Of a DNA stretch of 64,000 bases, positions 47,693-54,996 are shown one piece after another (positions within the stretch are counted from its first letter, which is position 1; every line of letters starts with the position of its first letter). The notes beneath the pieces were generated by a model, which saw nothing but the letters and a program-made list of their open reading frames with translations, had not been told where the DNA came from and searched no databases. The position numbers were made by a program, and so were the translations under genes. The stretch spans positions 124,001 through 188,000 of the forward strand of contig NZ_VTKZ01000002.1 in NCBI RefSeq assembly GCF_020514115.1, in the 5' to 3' direction. This DNA is from Synechococcus sp. MU1642. GTDB lineage: Bacteria; Cyanobacteriota; Cyanobacteriia; PCC-6307; Cyanobiaceae.

Positions 47693-48010
47693 CTAGGCAG
47701 GGTTCTGATCGCGAGCCGTAAAGAGACTGCGAAGAAACACCAGGGTCAGGCCTAGGGCCACAAACCCTGAGCTAAAGGTGGCCAAGAAGGACAAACCCAC
47801 CAGCAGGGTCTTGAGGGTGACGGCGATGTTTTGGGCAATCGGCGAGCTGTAATGCGGGGGGTGAACGGCGAAATACACCACCATCCGCCGACTCATGCCC
47901 AGGGCCAGCCAGGCCAAAAGCCCAGCCGTAAGCGCTCCGGAGAGAAAGCTCAGCGGACCTTTGCGCGGATCCCTTGGTTCGGGGCTCTCTGGTGTGGGGG
48001 CATCAGTCAT
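47693..48010 (-). CDS. DUF3082-like membrane protein
   Basis: 105 aa from ATG 48010, which overlaps the ispE stop (ATGA). A Pro-rich N-terminus is followed by two membrane helices ([19 protein letters not shown] and '[20 protein letters not shown]') with the conserved '[18 protein letters not shown]' between them. The family is cyanobacterial and of unknown function. Confidence 0.8.
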   Translation of the reverse strand: MTDAPTPESPEPRDPRKGPLSFLSGALTAGLLAWLALGMSRRMVVYFAVHPPHYSSPIAQNIAVTLKTLLVGLSFLATFSSGFVALGLTLVFLRSLFTARDQNPA

Positions 48011-48930
48011 TCCTCGATCCTCACGCCATCGCTGCGTAGGGCGCAAGACCAAGCCTTCAAGCCGGCGCGCTCCAGCTGGGGGGTGAGCTGATCCTGCGCC
48101 TGGCGGCATGACACCAGATCGGAGAACAGCGCGAAACAACTGGGCCCAGAACCGCTCATAGCCACTGCCAAGCTGTGCGGAACGCTCTTCAACAAATCGA
48201 GCGCCGAACGCACTGCAGCTGTTTCAGGAGCAACCACCTCCTGCAGGTCATTGCGCAAGGGAGGTGGCAGATCGCTGCGCAAAGGGTGGAGCCAATTAAC
48301 GCTTCGCAAGGCTTGCCGGCGTTTTTCAAAAGCCGCCTCATCAGCGAGGTAGTGGGATTGATTGACCTCACGGCAACGCTTGTAGGCCCAGGGCGTTGAG
48401 ACGCTCACCGTGGGGTCTTTGACCAAAAGCACTGCCAGGGGTTGGGGCGTTGGCGGCACGGCTTCCAGTTGTTCGCCTCGCCCGAAACAGAGCTGACATC
48501 CTCCGGCCACACAGAAGGGCATGTCTGAACCGAGCTCAGCGGCCATTCGCTCCAGCGCCGCCGGGCTATGGCCCAACCCCCACAGGGCATTCAGTCCCAC
48601 CAATGCTGCGGCGCCGTCGCTGGAGCCACCAGCCAGGCCAGCTCCAATGGGGATGCGCTTCTCCAGATAAATCGACGCTCCCAGTTCCCTGAAACCGGAA
48701 CGGTCCCGGAGCAGTTGGGCCGCCTTGATGATCAGGTTGTCGTCGCCGACACCGAGGGTGGCGTCATCGCAAGTGAGGCTGAGTTGAGCATCGGCGGTGT
48801 TCTGAAAGCTCAGGCGATCGGCCAAGTCGATGCTCTGCATCACCATGGCCAGCTCGTGGAAACCGTCCGACCGCAGCCCCAGGACCTCAAGGTGCAGATT
48901 GACTTTGGCCGGGGCCGTCACCGTGATCAT
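48007..48930 (-). CDS. ispE: 4-diphosphocytidyl-2-C-methyl-D-erythritol kinase
   Basis: ATP-dependent kinase of the MEP isoprenoid pathway, which supplies carotenoid, phytol and quinone precursors. 307 aa GHMP kinase: '[20 protein letters not shown]' at the N-terminus, ATP-binding [17 protein letters not shown], and the C-terminal '[14 protein letters not shown]'. Starts 9 bp past the rsmA stop, so the cluster runs rsmA-ispE-DUF3082. Confidence 0.96.
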   Translation of the reverse strand: MITVTAPAKVNLHLEVLGLRSDGFHELAMVMQSIDLADRLSFQNTADAQLSLTCDDATLGVGDDNLIIKAAQLLRDRSGFRELGASIYLEKRIPIGAGLAGGSSDGAAALVGLNALWGLGHSPAALERMAAELGSDMPFCVAGGCQLCFGRGEQLEAVPPTPQPLAVLLVKDPTVSVSTPWAYKRCREVNQSHYLADEAAFEKRRQALRSVNWLHPLRSDLPPPLRNDLQEVVAPETAAVRSALDLLKSVPHSLAVAMSGSGPSCFALFSDLVSCRQAQDQLTPQLERAGLKAWSCALRSDGVRIEE

Positions 48931-48939
48931 GGTGGTTGT

Positions 48940-49764
48940 TCAGTCGCCCCGATTCAAACCCCTGGCCAGGGCGACCCAGGTGTCGGGAGCGAGTTCCTGA
49001 GGGCGTTGCTGCAGGCTGAAACCTGAAGAGGCAGCCAGATCCTGTAAGCGCTCTGGCTCAGCCACGCCCGCCAGGGTGTTGCGCAACATCTTTCGCCGCG
49101 CCAAAAACGCCTGCTTCAGCAGCGATTCCACTCGGACGGCCAAAGCTGGCTCCACCCGCTCCGAAGCCGGCAAGGGATCCAGGCAGATCACTTCTGATTG
49201 CACCTTTGGTGGAGGCTGGAAACATCGCGGTGGCACCGGACACACCGAACGGCACCGGGCCAGCAACTGCATGCGCACGCTCAGAGCGCTGAAACCGCTT
49301 TGGCCGGGCCGGGCGTGAATCCGCTCCGCCACTTCCTTCTGCACCAGCAACACAAGCCGTTGGTAGGACGGATCCACCGGCCGATCCAGTCGGCCCACCA
49401 ACCGCTCCAGTAGCGGACCTGTGATGTTGTACGGGATGTTGGCCACCACCTTGTCAGCGATATGGCCATCGCTCAATTCAAGTGGAGCTTCGAGAACATC
49501 GCCTTGATGGAGGCTGAACCCAGGCTGAGCCCCAAAACGCTCCTGAAGACCGTCCACCAGATCGCGGTCGAGCTCAATCGCATGAACCGCCTTCACCCCC
49601 TCGGCCAGCAGACGCTCAGTTAACGCACCCCGACCTGGCCCCACCTCAAGCACCCGATCGGAGGACTGCAGATCAGCAGCCTCGATAATTCGTTGCAGTA
49701 TGGAGTCATCCCGCAACCAGTGCTGACCGAAACGCTTGCGGGCGTGATGTCCGGAGAAACCCAT
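48940..49764 (-). CDS. rsmA: 16S rRNA (adenine1518/1519-N6) dimethyltransferase
   Basis: Dimethylates two adenines in the 16S rRNA 3' hairpin during 30S maturation. 274 aa. Motifs: 'HHARKRFGQHWLRDDSILQR' N-terminal, SAM motif VLEVGPGRGALTERLL, and catalytic NIPYNITGPL. Also called KsgA. Upstream of ispE, as in many bacteria. Confidence 0.96.
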   Translation of the reverse strand: MGFSGHHARKRFGQHWLRDDSILQRIIEAADLQSSDRVLEVGPGRGALTERLLAEGVKAVHAIELDRDLVDGLQERFGAQPGFSLHQGDVLEAPLELSDGHIADKVVANIPYNITGPLLERLVGRLDRPVDPSYQRLVLLVQKEVAERIHARPGQSGFSALSVRMQLLARCRSVCPVPPRCFQPPPKVQSEVICLDPLPASERVEPALAVRVESLLKQAFLARRKMLRNTLAGVAEPERLQDLAASSGFSLQQRPQELAPDTWVALARGLNRGD

Positions 49765-49801
49765 GGGTCAACTGTGCATCAGCACAGCCGTTCCACATCA
49801 T

Positions 49802-50145
49802 TCAGCGAATCGTTCGGCGGGATGTCATCAAGGGAACAAGGGCCAGCTTGACCCGGAGCAGCTGCTCAGCTGACGCCGGATACACAGCTCTCCAACAACT
49901 GATTGCGCGAGCCATGTGGCGCTGTTTGACGGGGTGAATGGCATCAAGGCCATGGCGGTCCCGACATCCAGTGCGACGGCCCTTCACCTCCACCACCAAC
50001 AGCTGCTGCTGCCTCTCCAGCACCAAATCGATCTCACCCCAGCGGCAGTGCCAGTGCGGTCCAGCAACCGCCATCCCTGCGCTTCCAGCTGCTGCAAGAC
50101 CTGCTGCTCTGCCCAGCCACCGCTGCCTTGAGACTCCACCTGCAT
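49802..50145 (-). pseudogene. YraN/UPF0102 nuclease-like gene split by a frameshift
   Basis: The C-terminal endonuclease-like core (CRWGEIDLVLERQQQLLVVE then VKGRR) is in one frame. The conserved N-terminal helix (WAEQQVLQQLEAQGWRLLDR) is in another, opening at ATG 50145. The two join if one base is added near 50048-50055 (GACCGCACTGG). This is most simply a 1-nt deletion; a sequencing error is equally possible. Frame B alone, from 50152 or 50167, would encode an unlikely Ala/Gly-rich N-terminus. Confidence 0.7.
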
Positions 50146-50205
50146 GAACCATCACGTCTTGGTTCAAACCATTCCCCCCAGGAACGGTTCTAGGGTTTAG
50201 CGGTG

Positions 50206-50703
50206 ATGGTTCCGATCATGCGAAGACGATTCACGGCCGTATTGATCTCTCTGGTGGTGTTCACATGCCAGTGGCTGTTGGCGGCTCCGGCCCACGCAGC
50301 GATGGATGTGGCCAAACAGGTGTTGATCGGTGCCGACTACTCAAACAAGGACCTGCGCGGGGCCACCTTCAACCTCAGCAACCTGCGCGAAGCCAATCTC
50401 TCCGGATCGGACCTGCGGGGAGCCAGCCTCTACGGCGCCAAGCTTCAGGACGCCGACCTCAGCGGCACCGATCTGCGTGAAGCCACCCTGGACGCCGCTG
50501 TGATGACAGGCACCAACCTTGAGGATGCCGTGCTGGAGGGGGCTTTTGCCTTCAACACCCGCTTTAGCGATGTGTTGATCACGGGAGCCGACTTCACCGA
50601 CGTTCCCATGCGCGGTGACCAACTCAAAAGCCTCTGCGCCGTTGCCGACGGAACAAATTCCGTCACGGGCCGCAGCACCCGCGAGAGTCTCGGTTGCGCT
50701 TGA
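50206..50703 (+). CDS. Secreted pentapeptide-repeat protein
   Basis: 165 aa from ATG 50206 (GTG 50203 and ATG 50218 also possible). Sec signal peptide (VLISLVVFTCQWLLAAPAHA) is followed by a right-handed beta-helix of A(D/N)LXX repeats: LRGATFNLSNLREANLSGSD, LRGASLYGAKLQDADL. Ends in a short Cys-containing tail. Predicted periplasmic or thylakoid-lumen; such lumenal proteins are common in cyanobacteria, function unknown. Confidence 0.85.
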   Translation: MVPIMRRRFTAVLISLVVFTCQWLLAAPAHAAMDVAKQVLIGADYSNKDLRGATFNLSNLREANLSGSDLRGASLYGAKLQDADLSGTDLREATLDAAVMTGTNLEDAVLEGAFAFNTRFSDVLITGADFTDVPMRGDQLKSLCAVADGTNSVTGRSTRESLGCA

Positions 50704-50706
50704 ACC

Positions 50707-51135
50707 ATGAGTTTTGATCCCCGCAGCCTCGAGCGCCTGCGTGAGTTGGGGCGTCAACTCCCCGCACGCCTGCCGGAACCGGAGAGGCCTTCAGCAGCTC
50801 CAAAAGCCAGCCAGGTGCGCCATCGCGTTGAAACCGAGAAGAACCCGGAGGAGCTCTTCCGAGAACTGATGAAGGCCAGCCAGGACGGCACCGTTCCTGA
50901 GCATCTGATGGCCCGCCTCAAACAGTTGGAGGCCCAAAGCAAACCATCGGCTCAACCGTCGCCGTTCAACAGCAACGACGACACACCAGCCCTTGGCCCA
51001 CCAGCGCGCAGCCAGCCCGGACCAGGAAAAAACACCCAGCCGAAACGGCCGAAGGTTGACCCGGGCAGCGAGGAGGAAAGCCTGTATGTGGCTTTCGGGC
51101 AGCTGCTGCTCGAGGGCGAGGGAGACGACGTTTGA
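50707..51135 (+). CDS. Protein of unknown function upstream of rlmH
   Basis: 142 aa from ATG 50707. The N-terminal part is helical ([16 protein letters not shown] and [16 protein letters not shown]), the middle is Pro/Ser/Gln-rich and likely disordered, and the C-terminus is acidic ([20 protein letters not shown]). Follows the pentapeptide gene by 3 bp and overlaps rlmH by four bases (TTGA), so the three are probably one operon. Family not recognised. Confidence 0.75.
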   Translation: MSFDPRSLERLRELGRQLPARLPEPERPSAAPKASQVRHRVETEKNPEELFRELMKASQDGTVPEHLMARLKQLEAQSKPSAQPSPFNSNDDTPALGPPARSQPGPGKNTQPKRPKVDPGSEEESLYVAFGQLLLEGEGDDV

Positions 51136-51566
51136 ATCCGGCCCGTTGCCGGATTCTTGCGGTGGGCAAAATTCGTCGTGGCTGGATTCAAGACGGCATT
51201 GACCTGTACCTCAAACGACTGCCTGGATTAGCCATCAGCGAACTTCGCGACAGCAACCCAGACAAGGAAGCCGATGCCATCAGAGCGGCCCTACGACCTG
51301 ATGAAACCCTGATTGCGCTGATGGAGCAGGGCGACACCTTGGCGTCGGTGCCTTTCGCGCAACGACTCGAACAATTCGGCAACCAGCGGCTGGCCTTTGT
51401 GATTGGTGGAGCCGACGGTCTCACAGCTGAGCTCAAGGCGCAGGCCCAATGGCGTCTGAGCCTCTCCCCGATGACCTTCCCCCACGAACTGGCACGGCTG
51501 ATGCTTGTGGAACAACTGTTCCGGGCTCAGGCGATTGTCCAAGGCAGCCCTTATCACCGCGCCTAG
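51132..51566 (+). CDS. rlmH: 23S rRNA (pseudouridine1915-N3)-methyltransferase
   Basis: SPOUT methyltransferase acting on helix 69 of the ribosome. 144 aa, TTG start overlapping the previous stop (TTGA). Family motifs: '[20 protein letters not shown]', '[20 protein letters not shown]' (SAM-binding knot) and '[20 protein letters not shown]', then [12 protein letters not shown] at the C-terminus. Confidence 0.94.
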   Translation: MNPARCRILAVGKIRRGWIQDGIDLYLKRLPGLAISELRDSNPDKEADAIRAALRPDETLIALMEQGDTLASVPFAQRLEQFGNQRLAFVIGGADGLTAELKAQAQWRLSLSPMTFPHELARLMLVEQLFRAQAIVQGSPYHRA

Positions 51567-51575
51567 GATTCAGCG

Positions 51576-52201
51576 ATGGCCGCTGACCTCTCAGCCTCGA
51601 CCATGCTGCACGTCATCGACAACCTTCTGCCCGACAGCGCCCTCCAGGACCTACGCGACCTCTGTGACATCCATGGGCGGCTTAAGTAGCAACACGACGG
51701 CGATGGCCAGTTCAGCTGGCGACCCGAGACGGGTGCCCCCCGGACCATCCACGCACCCGCTCAGCAAGCCCTCGTCGATCGCTACCTCGATCAGGCCCTC
51801 CTCCTGATAGCAACACCGTTCGCCCCCCAGCGGGCTGGAGTCGAGTGGTGGTTCAACACCAACAACGATTTCGACTGGCACATCGACAAGGACGAGTTCG
51901 AAGGCCAACGCAGCGGCCGTTTTGTGCTGCCGTTGCTGTCCACCGTCTTCTACCCCACGTGAGCTGCGCTGGCGGCGAACTGCTGGTGGCCGACAACCCT
52001 CCGATCGAGAACGGATACCAAGGGCCGTTGCCCACGTTCCGCTCGGTGATCTCGATCCCACCGGTGGTGAACCGCCTGGTGCTCTTCTCCCCCTGCATCC
52101 TGCATCGGATCAACCAGTTCGAAGGCGAGCGCTATTCCGTGGCCGTGAACATCTGGGAGCAAGCACCCCTCACCACAACGGCTGCAGAGCCGCCGGCTTG
52201 A
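51576..52201 (+). pseudogene. Decayed 2-oxoglutarate/Fe(II) oxygenase (prolyl-4-hydroxylase-like)
   Basis: From ATG 51576 the frame meets TAG at 51687 (…HGRLK stop QHDGDGQ), goes on through WWFNTNNDFDWHIDKDEFEG (HxD iron motif), and stops at 51960 after VFYPT. The remainder (SCAGGELLVADNPP and 'SPCILHRINQFEGERYSVAV', with the distal His and the Arg for 2-oxoglutarate) is one frame off. Adding one C to the run at 51953-51956 restores FYPHVSCAGGEL. So there are two lesions: a nonsense codon and a 1-nt deletion. The 3' end overlaps the minus-strand gene. Confidence 0.82.
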
Positions 52202-52607
52202 ATTTTTCGATCGAAACCGTCCAGGCCCGTGGGGAGAAAGCCTGCAATCCCGCTTTGAACGCGGCCGTATCTCCCGTGTTCAACCAGTCCGCCTTGAGCC
52301 TGGGCACGTCCTCCGGCAGCCGTTCCATCGGCAGCTCCACCAGCAGCAGGCTGTCAGCTCCAGCCGCACGCTGCAGAACACCCTGATCACTGCGCTGCCA
52401 CACCCGCAGCAGCAGCTCCAGCACCAGGACATGGCCCAACACCTCCGGAGCCTCACCCTGGGGAGCCACATCTTTCTGAGACCGTCCCCCCAGGGGCAAA
52501 GCGCGCTGGCCCTGCTGATCGATCAGCGCCATGGCCACGAGGTAAGGGGAGTCAGCCAACACCAGATTTCGAAGGACACCATCCTCACCGAATCCCCCCC
52601 ACAGCAA
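52170..52607 (-). CDS. Protein of unknown function, divergent from umuD
   Basis: 145 aa if read from TTG 52607; in-frame GTG 52562 and ATG 52532 are alternatives. Leucine-rich and likely soluble (VLGHVLVLELLLRVWQ, SLLLVELPMERLPEDVPRLK). Its start abuts the LexA-like palindrome at 52610-52623, so it could be SOS-controlled with umuDC. Coding potential is plausible but unproven, and its end overlaps the oxygenase pseudogene. Confidence 0.5.
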   Translation of the reverse strand: MLWGGFGEDGVLRNLVLADSPYLVAMALIDQQGQRALPLGGRSQKDVAPQGEAPEVLGHVLVLELLLRVWQRSDQGVLQRAAGADSLLLVELPMERLPEDVPRLKADWLNTGDTAAFKAGLQAFSPRAWTVSIEKFKPAALQPLW

Positions 52608-52609
52608 TC

Positions 52610-52623
52610 AGTACATGCGTACT
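52610..52623. promoter_or_regulatory. Candidate LexA (SOS) operator, AGTAC-N4-GTACT
   Basis: AGTACATGCGTACT is a perfect 14-bp palindrome with the AGTAC/GTACT half-sites of cyanobacterial LexA boxes. It lies 25 nt upstream of the umuD GTG and 3 nt from the divergent gene's TTG. Its inner four bases differ from the usual A/T-rich centre, so affinity may be altered. Confidence 0.75.
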
Positions 52624-52647
52624 ATTTAGCCAGCTGTTGCTGCTGCC

Positions 52648-53079
52648 GTGGAGTTCCAACACAGACCGCTGCCCCTACAGCCCAAGCGCAGTCGGCTCAC
52701 CCTGCCCCTGGCTGGGGAACACATCGCCGCTGGTTTCCCATCCCCCGCTGATGACTACGTCGACGTGGGGATCGACCTCAATGAACAGCTGATCCGGCAT
52801 CCCACCAGCACCTTTTTTCTGCATGTGAGCGGCGAATCGATGACCGACGCCGGCATCCACGATGGCGATCTTCTAGTGGTCGATCGCAGCCTCGACCCGC
52901 GCCCGGGCCAGGTGGTTGTGGCCGTGCTTGACGGTGCCTTCACCCTCAAACGCCTGATGCGCCATCGCGGCCGGTTGCGCCTGGAAGCCGCCCATACGGA
53001 CTATCCGCCGCTGGAGCTTCACCGCTGCGGCGAGGTGCAGATCTGGGGCGTCGCCATCCACGTCATCCATCCGCTCTGA
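52648..53079 (+). CDS. umuD: UmuD-like S24 peptidase, DNA polymerase V accessory subunit
   Basis: LexA-fold self-cleaving protein that, once processed, joins UmuC in translesion synthesis. 143 aa from GTG 52648. Cleavage-site AGFPSP near residue 28, catalytic Ser in VSGESMTDAGI, catalytic Lys in FTLKRLMRH. No DNA-binding domain, which separates it from LexA. 12 bp upstream of umuC. Confidence 0.93.
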   Translation: MEFQHRPLPLQPKRSRLTLPLAGEHIAAGFPSPADDYVDVGIDLNEQLIRHPTSTFFLHVSGESMTDAGIHDGDLLVVDRSLDPRPGQVVVAVLDGAFTLKRLMRHRGRLRLEAAHTDYPPLELHRCGEVQIWGVAIHVIHPL

Positions 53080-53091
53080 AGCGACATCGCC

Positions 53092-54366
53092 ATGCCTCAG
53101 GCCACGGCCCTGATCGATGGAAACAATTTCTATGCCTCCTGCGAACAGAGCCTGGACCCGGCTCTGATCGGCCACCCCGTAGTGGTGCTGTCCAACAACG
53201 ACGGCTGCATCGTGGCGCGCAGTGCCGAAGCGCGTGCCCTGGGCATCCGCATGGGGACGCCGTACTTCAAGGCGCGCCGGGAGCTAGAGCAGCACAACGT
53301 TGTGGTGCGCAGTTCGAACTACGCCCTCTATGCCGATATGAGCCAGCGCATGATGAGCCTGCTGGAGGCCCACTGTGAAGAGCTGGAGGTGTATTCAATT
53401 GACGAGGCCTTCGGAAGGGTTTGTCGTCCCCGCAATGGCGACCTGCAGGGTTGGGCCCGTCAGCTGCGGGCACGGGCACGGCAGAACCTCGGCCTTCCGA
53501 TCGCCATCGGCTTAGGGGCCAGCAAGGCACAGGCCAAGCTGGCCAATCGCCTGGCCAAACAGACCCCAGACCATGCCGGGATGTTCGACCTCGGCCAGTG
53601 CGACAACCCCGATCGCTGGCTGGAAACCATTGCGATCGAAGATGTGTGGGGAATCGGTCGCCAATTGGCCCATTGGTGTCGCCTGCGGGGCATCAGCAAC
53701 GCACGACACCTCCGGGACATGCCGAGCGGTGAACTACGCGCCAAATGCGGCGTGGTGGGTCTGCGGCTGCAATGGGAGCTGCGAGGCCATGCCTGCCTGC
53801 CGCTGGAGCTTGCACCGGCACCGAAGCAAGAAACCTGCGTGAGCCGCAGTTTCAGCCGACCCATCACCAGCCAGGAGGAGCTGCACCAGGCCATCGCCAC
53901 CTATGTGGTGCGCGCCGCCGAGAAATTGCGCAAGCAACGGCAACGGGCAGCAGCGCTCACCATTTACACCCGCACCAGCCCGTTCGCTCCTGGGTTTTAC
54001 AGCCAAGCCGCCAGCACGCAGCTGGACCTACCAAGCAATGACACAGCCGTGCTGCTGAAGGCGGCACGACCCTTGGTGGCACGGATCTTTCGCCCGCACC
54101 GTCCACTGGCCAAGGCCGGCGTGCTGATGCAGCACCTGCAGAGCCACGACATCCTGCAAACCCATCTGATGGTGCCGATGAGTGAGGAGCAGCAGCAGAA
54201 ACGGGAGTGCCTGATGCAGACCATCGACCGGATCAATCGGCGTTACGGGAGTGGAACCCTGCAATGGGCCGGTTGCGGACTGCAGCCCAGCTGGTTGATG
54301 CGGCGTGAGCAACTCAGCCGCGCCGCCACCACTCGTCTGCAGGATCTGCCGGTGGTGAGGGCCTGA
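53092..54366 (+). CDS. umuC: Y-family DNA polymerase V catalytic subunit
   Basis: Error-prone translesion polymerase. 424 aa. 'ALIDGNNFYASCEQSLDPAL' (first catalytic Asp), 'YSIDEAFGRV' (the SIDE-type Asp-Glu pair), finger helices, and a C-terminal little-finger domain. 'GLGASKAQAKLANRLAK' is the expected Y-family motif. Co-transcribed with umuD under the candidate LexA box. Confidence 0.95.
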   Translation: MPQATALIDGNNFYASCEQSLDPALIGHPVVVLSNNDGCIVARSAEARALGIRMGTPYFKARRELEQHNVVVRSSNYALYADMSQRMMSLLEAHCEELEVYSIDEAFGRVCRPRNGDLQGWARQLRARARQNLGLPIAIGLGASKAQAKLANRLAKQTPDHAGMFDLGQCDNPDRWLETIAIEDVWGIGRQLAHWCRLRGISNARHLRDMPSGELRAKCGVVGLRLQWELRGHACLPLELAPAPKQETCVSRSFSRPITSQEELHQAIATYVVRAAEKLRKQRQRAAALTIYTRTSPFAPGFYSQAASTQLDLPSNDTAVLLKAARPLVARIFRPHRPLAKAGVLMQHLQSHDILQTHLMVPMSEEQQQKRECLMQTIDRINRRYGSGTLQWAGCGLQPSWLMRREQLSRAATTRLQDLPVVRA

Positions 54367-54387
54367 TCAACGCAATCCAGGAACGCC

Positions 54388-54684
54388 TCAGACCTCCTGC
54401 AGCAACTGAATGACCTGTTCACGGGTGCTGAGCAGCAACACCATCCGCTCACCGTGGGCGTTGAGGCCCGTCTGCTCCCGCACCAGATCGGTGCTGGCCA
54501 AAGCCAATCCTCCGGTTTCGGTGAACAGCACCGGCAGGGTGCCCTGGTGCCCGCGCATGCCCTGCAGATCCAGCGCCTGACGAACAGCCCGCTGGGCTTT
54601 GTCGGACCCCAGACGCTCCACGAAGGCCGGCCAGAGGTGGTTGACCGGATCGAGCGCGGCGAAATCAAGCTGCGAATCAGTCAT
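54388..54684 (-). CDS. Small protein of unknown function, second of a pair after dnaG
   Basis: 98 aa from ATG 54684, sharing one base with its neighbour's stop (TGATG). Predicted mixed alpha/beta: 'LWPAFVERLGSDKAQRAVRQ', 'GTLPVLFTETGGLALASTDL', and a final helix EQVIQLLQEV. No toxin or antitoxin motif was recognised, despite the paired arrangement. Convergent with umuC. Confidence 0.7.
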   Translation of the reverse strand: MTDSQLDFAALDPVNHLWPAFVERLGSDKAQRAVRQALDLQGMRGHQGTLPVLFTETGGLALASTDLVREQTGLNAHGERMVLLLSTREQVIQLLQEV

Positions 54685-54941
54685 CAGGACGGCAACAACG
54701 CAAGGGCTTCGCTGATCATCTGCGGGGTGACGGCAATCCGCTCAAGCGGATCGGCATTGTCGAGATAGGCCTCAAACGACGCGAAGCGCTCGATCACAGG
54801 GTCGGCCCCCTGGGCGGCGCAAGCCTCGACCCAATCCCCCTCCTCCGGCTTTACCGCGACGTAGGCCTGCAGAGCTTCCTCCAGATCGCCGCCGTCGCCG
54901 ACGCCCTCGCCGTGCCAGATCGCTTCGAAGAATTCAGACAT
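54684..54941 (-). CDS. Small acidic protein of unknown function, first of a pair after dnaG
   Basis: 85 aa from ATG 54941. Acidic and helical: 'FFEAIWHGEGVGDGGDLEEA', WVEACAAQGADPVIERFASF, 'VTPQMISEALALLPS'. It follows dnaG by 55 bp on the same strand, so it may be in the dnaG transcript. Family not recognised. Confidence 0.7.
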   Translation of the reverse strand: MSEFFEAIWHGEGVGDGGDLEEALQAYVAVKPEEGDWVEACAAQGADPVIERFASFEAYLDNADPLERIAVTPQMISEALALLPS

Positions 54942-54996
54942 CTTCAGCTCGAGGAACAGATCCTGATGCAGTTTGCCCAGACCACCTGCTCATGAA

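Noticed and set aside
46845-47696. 283-codon plus-strand frame
   Set aside because: Antisense shadow of pdhB; His/Val-rich composition is typical of such shadows.
54388-54941. Toxin-antitoxin reading of the small pair after dnaG
   Set aside because: No PIN, RelE, MazF, HTH or ribbon-helix-helix features seen; kept only as unknown.
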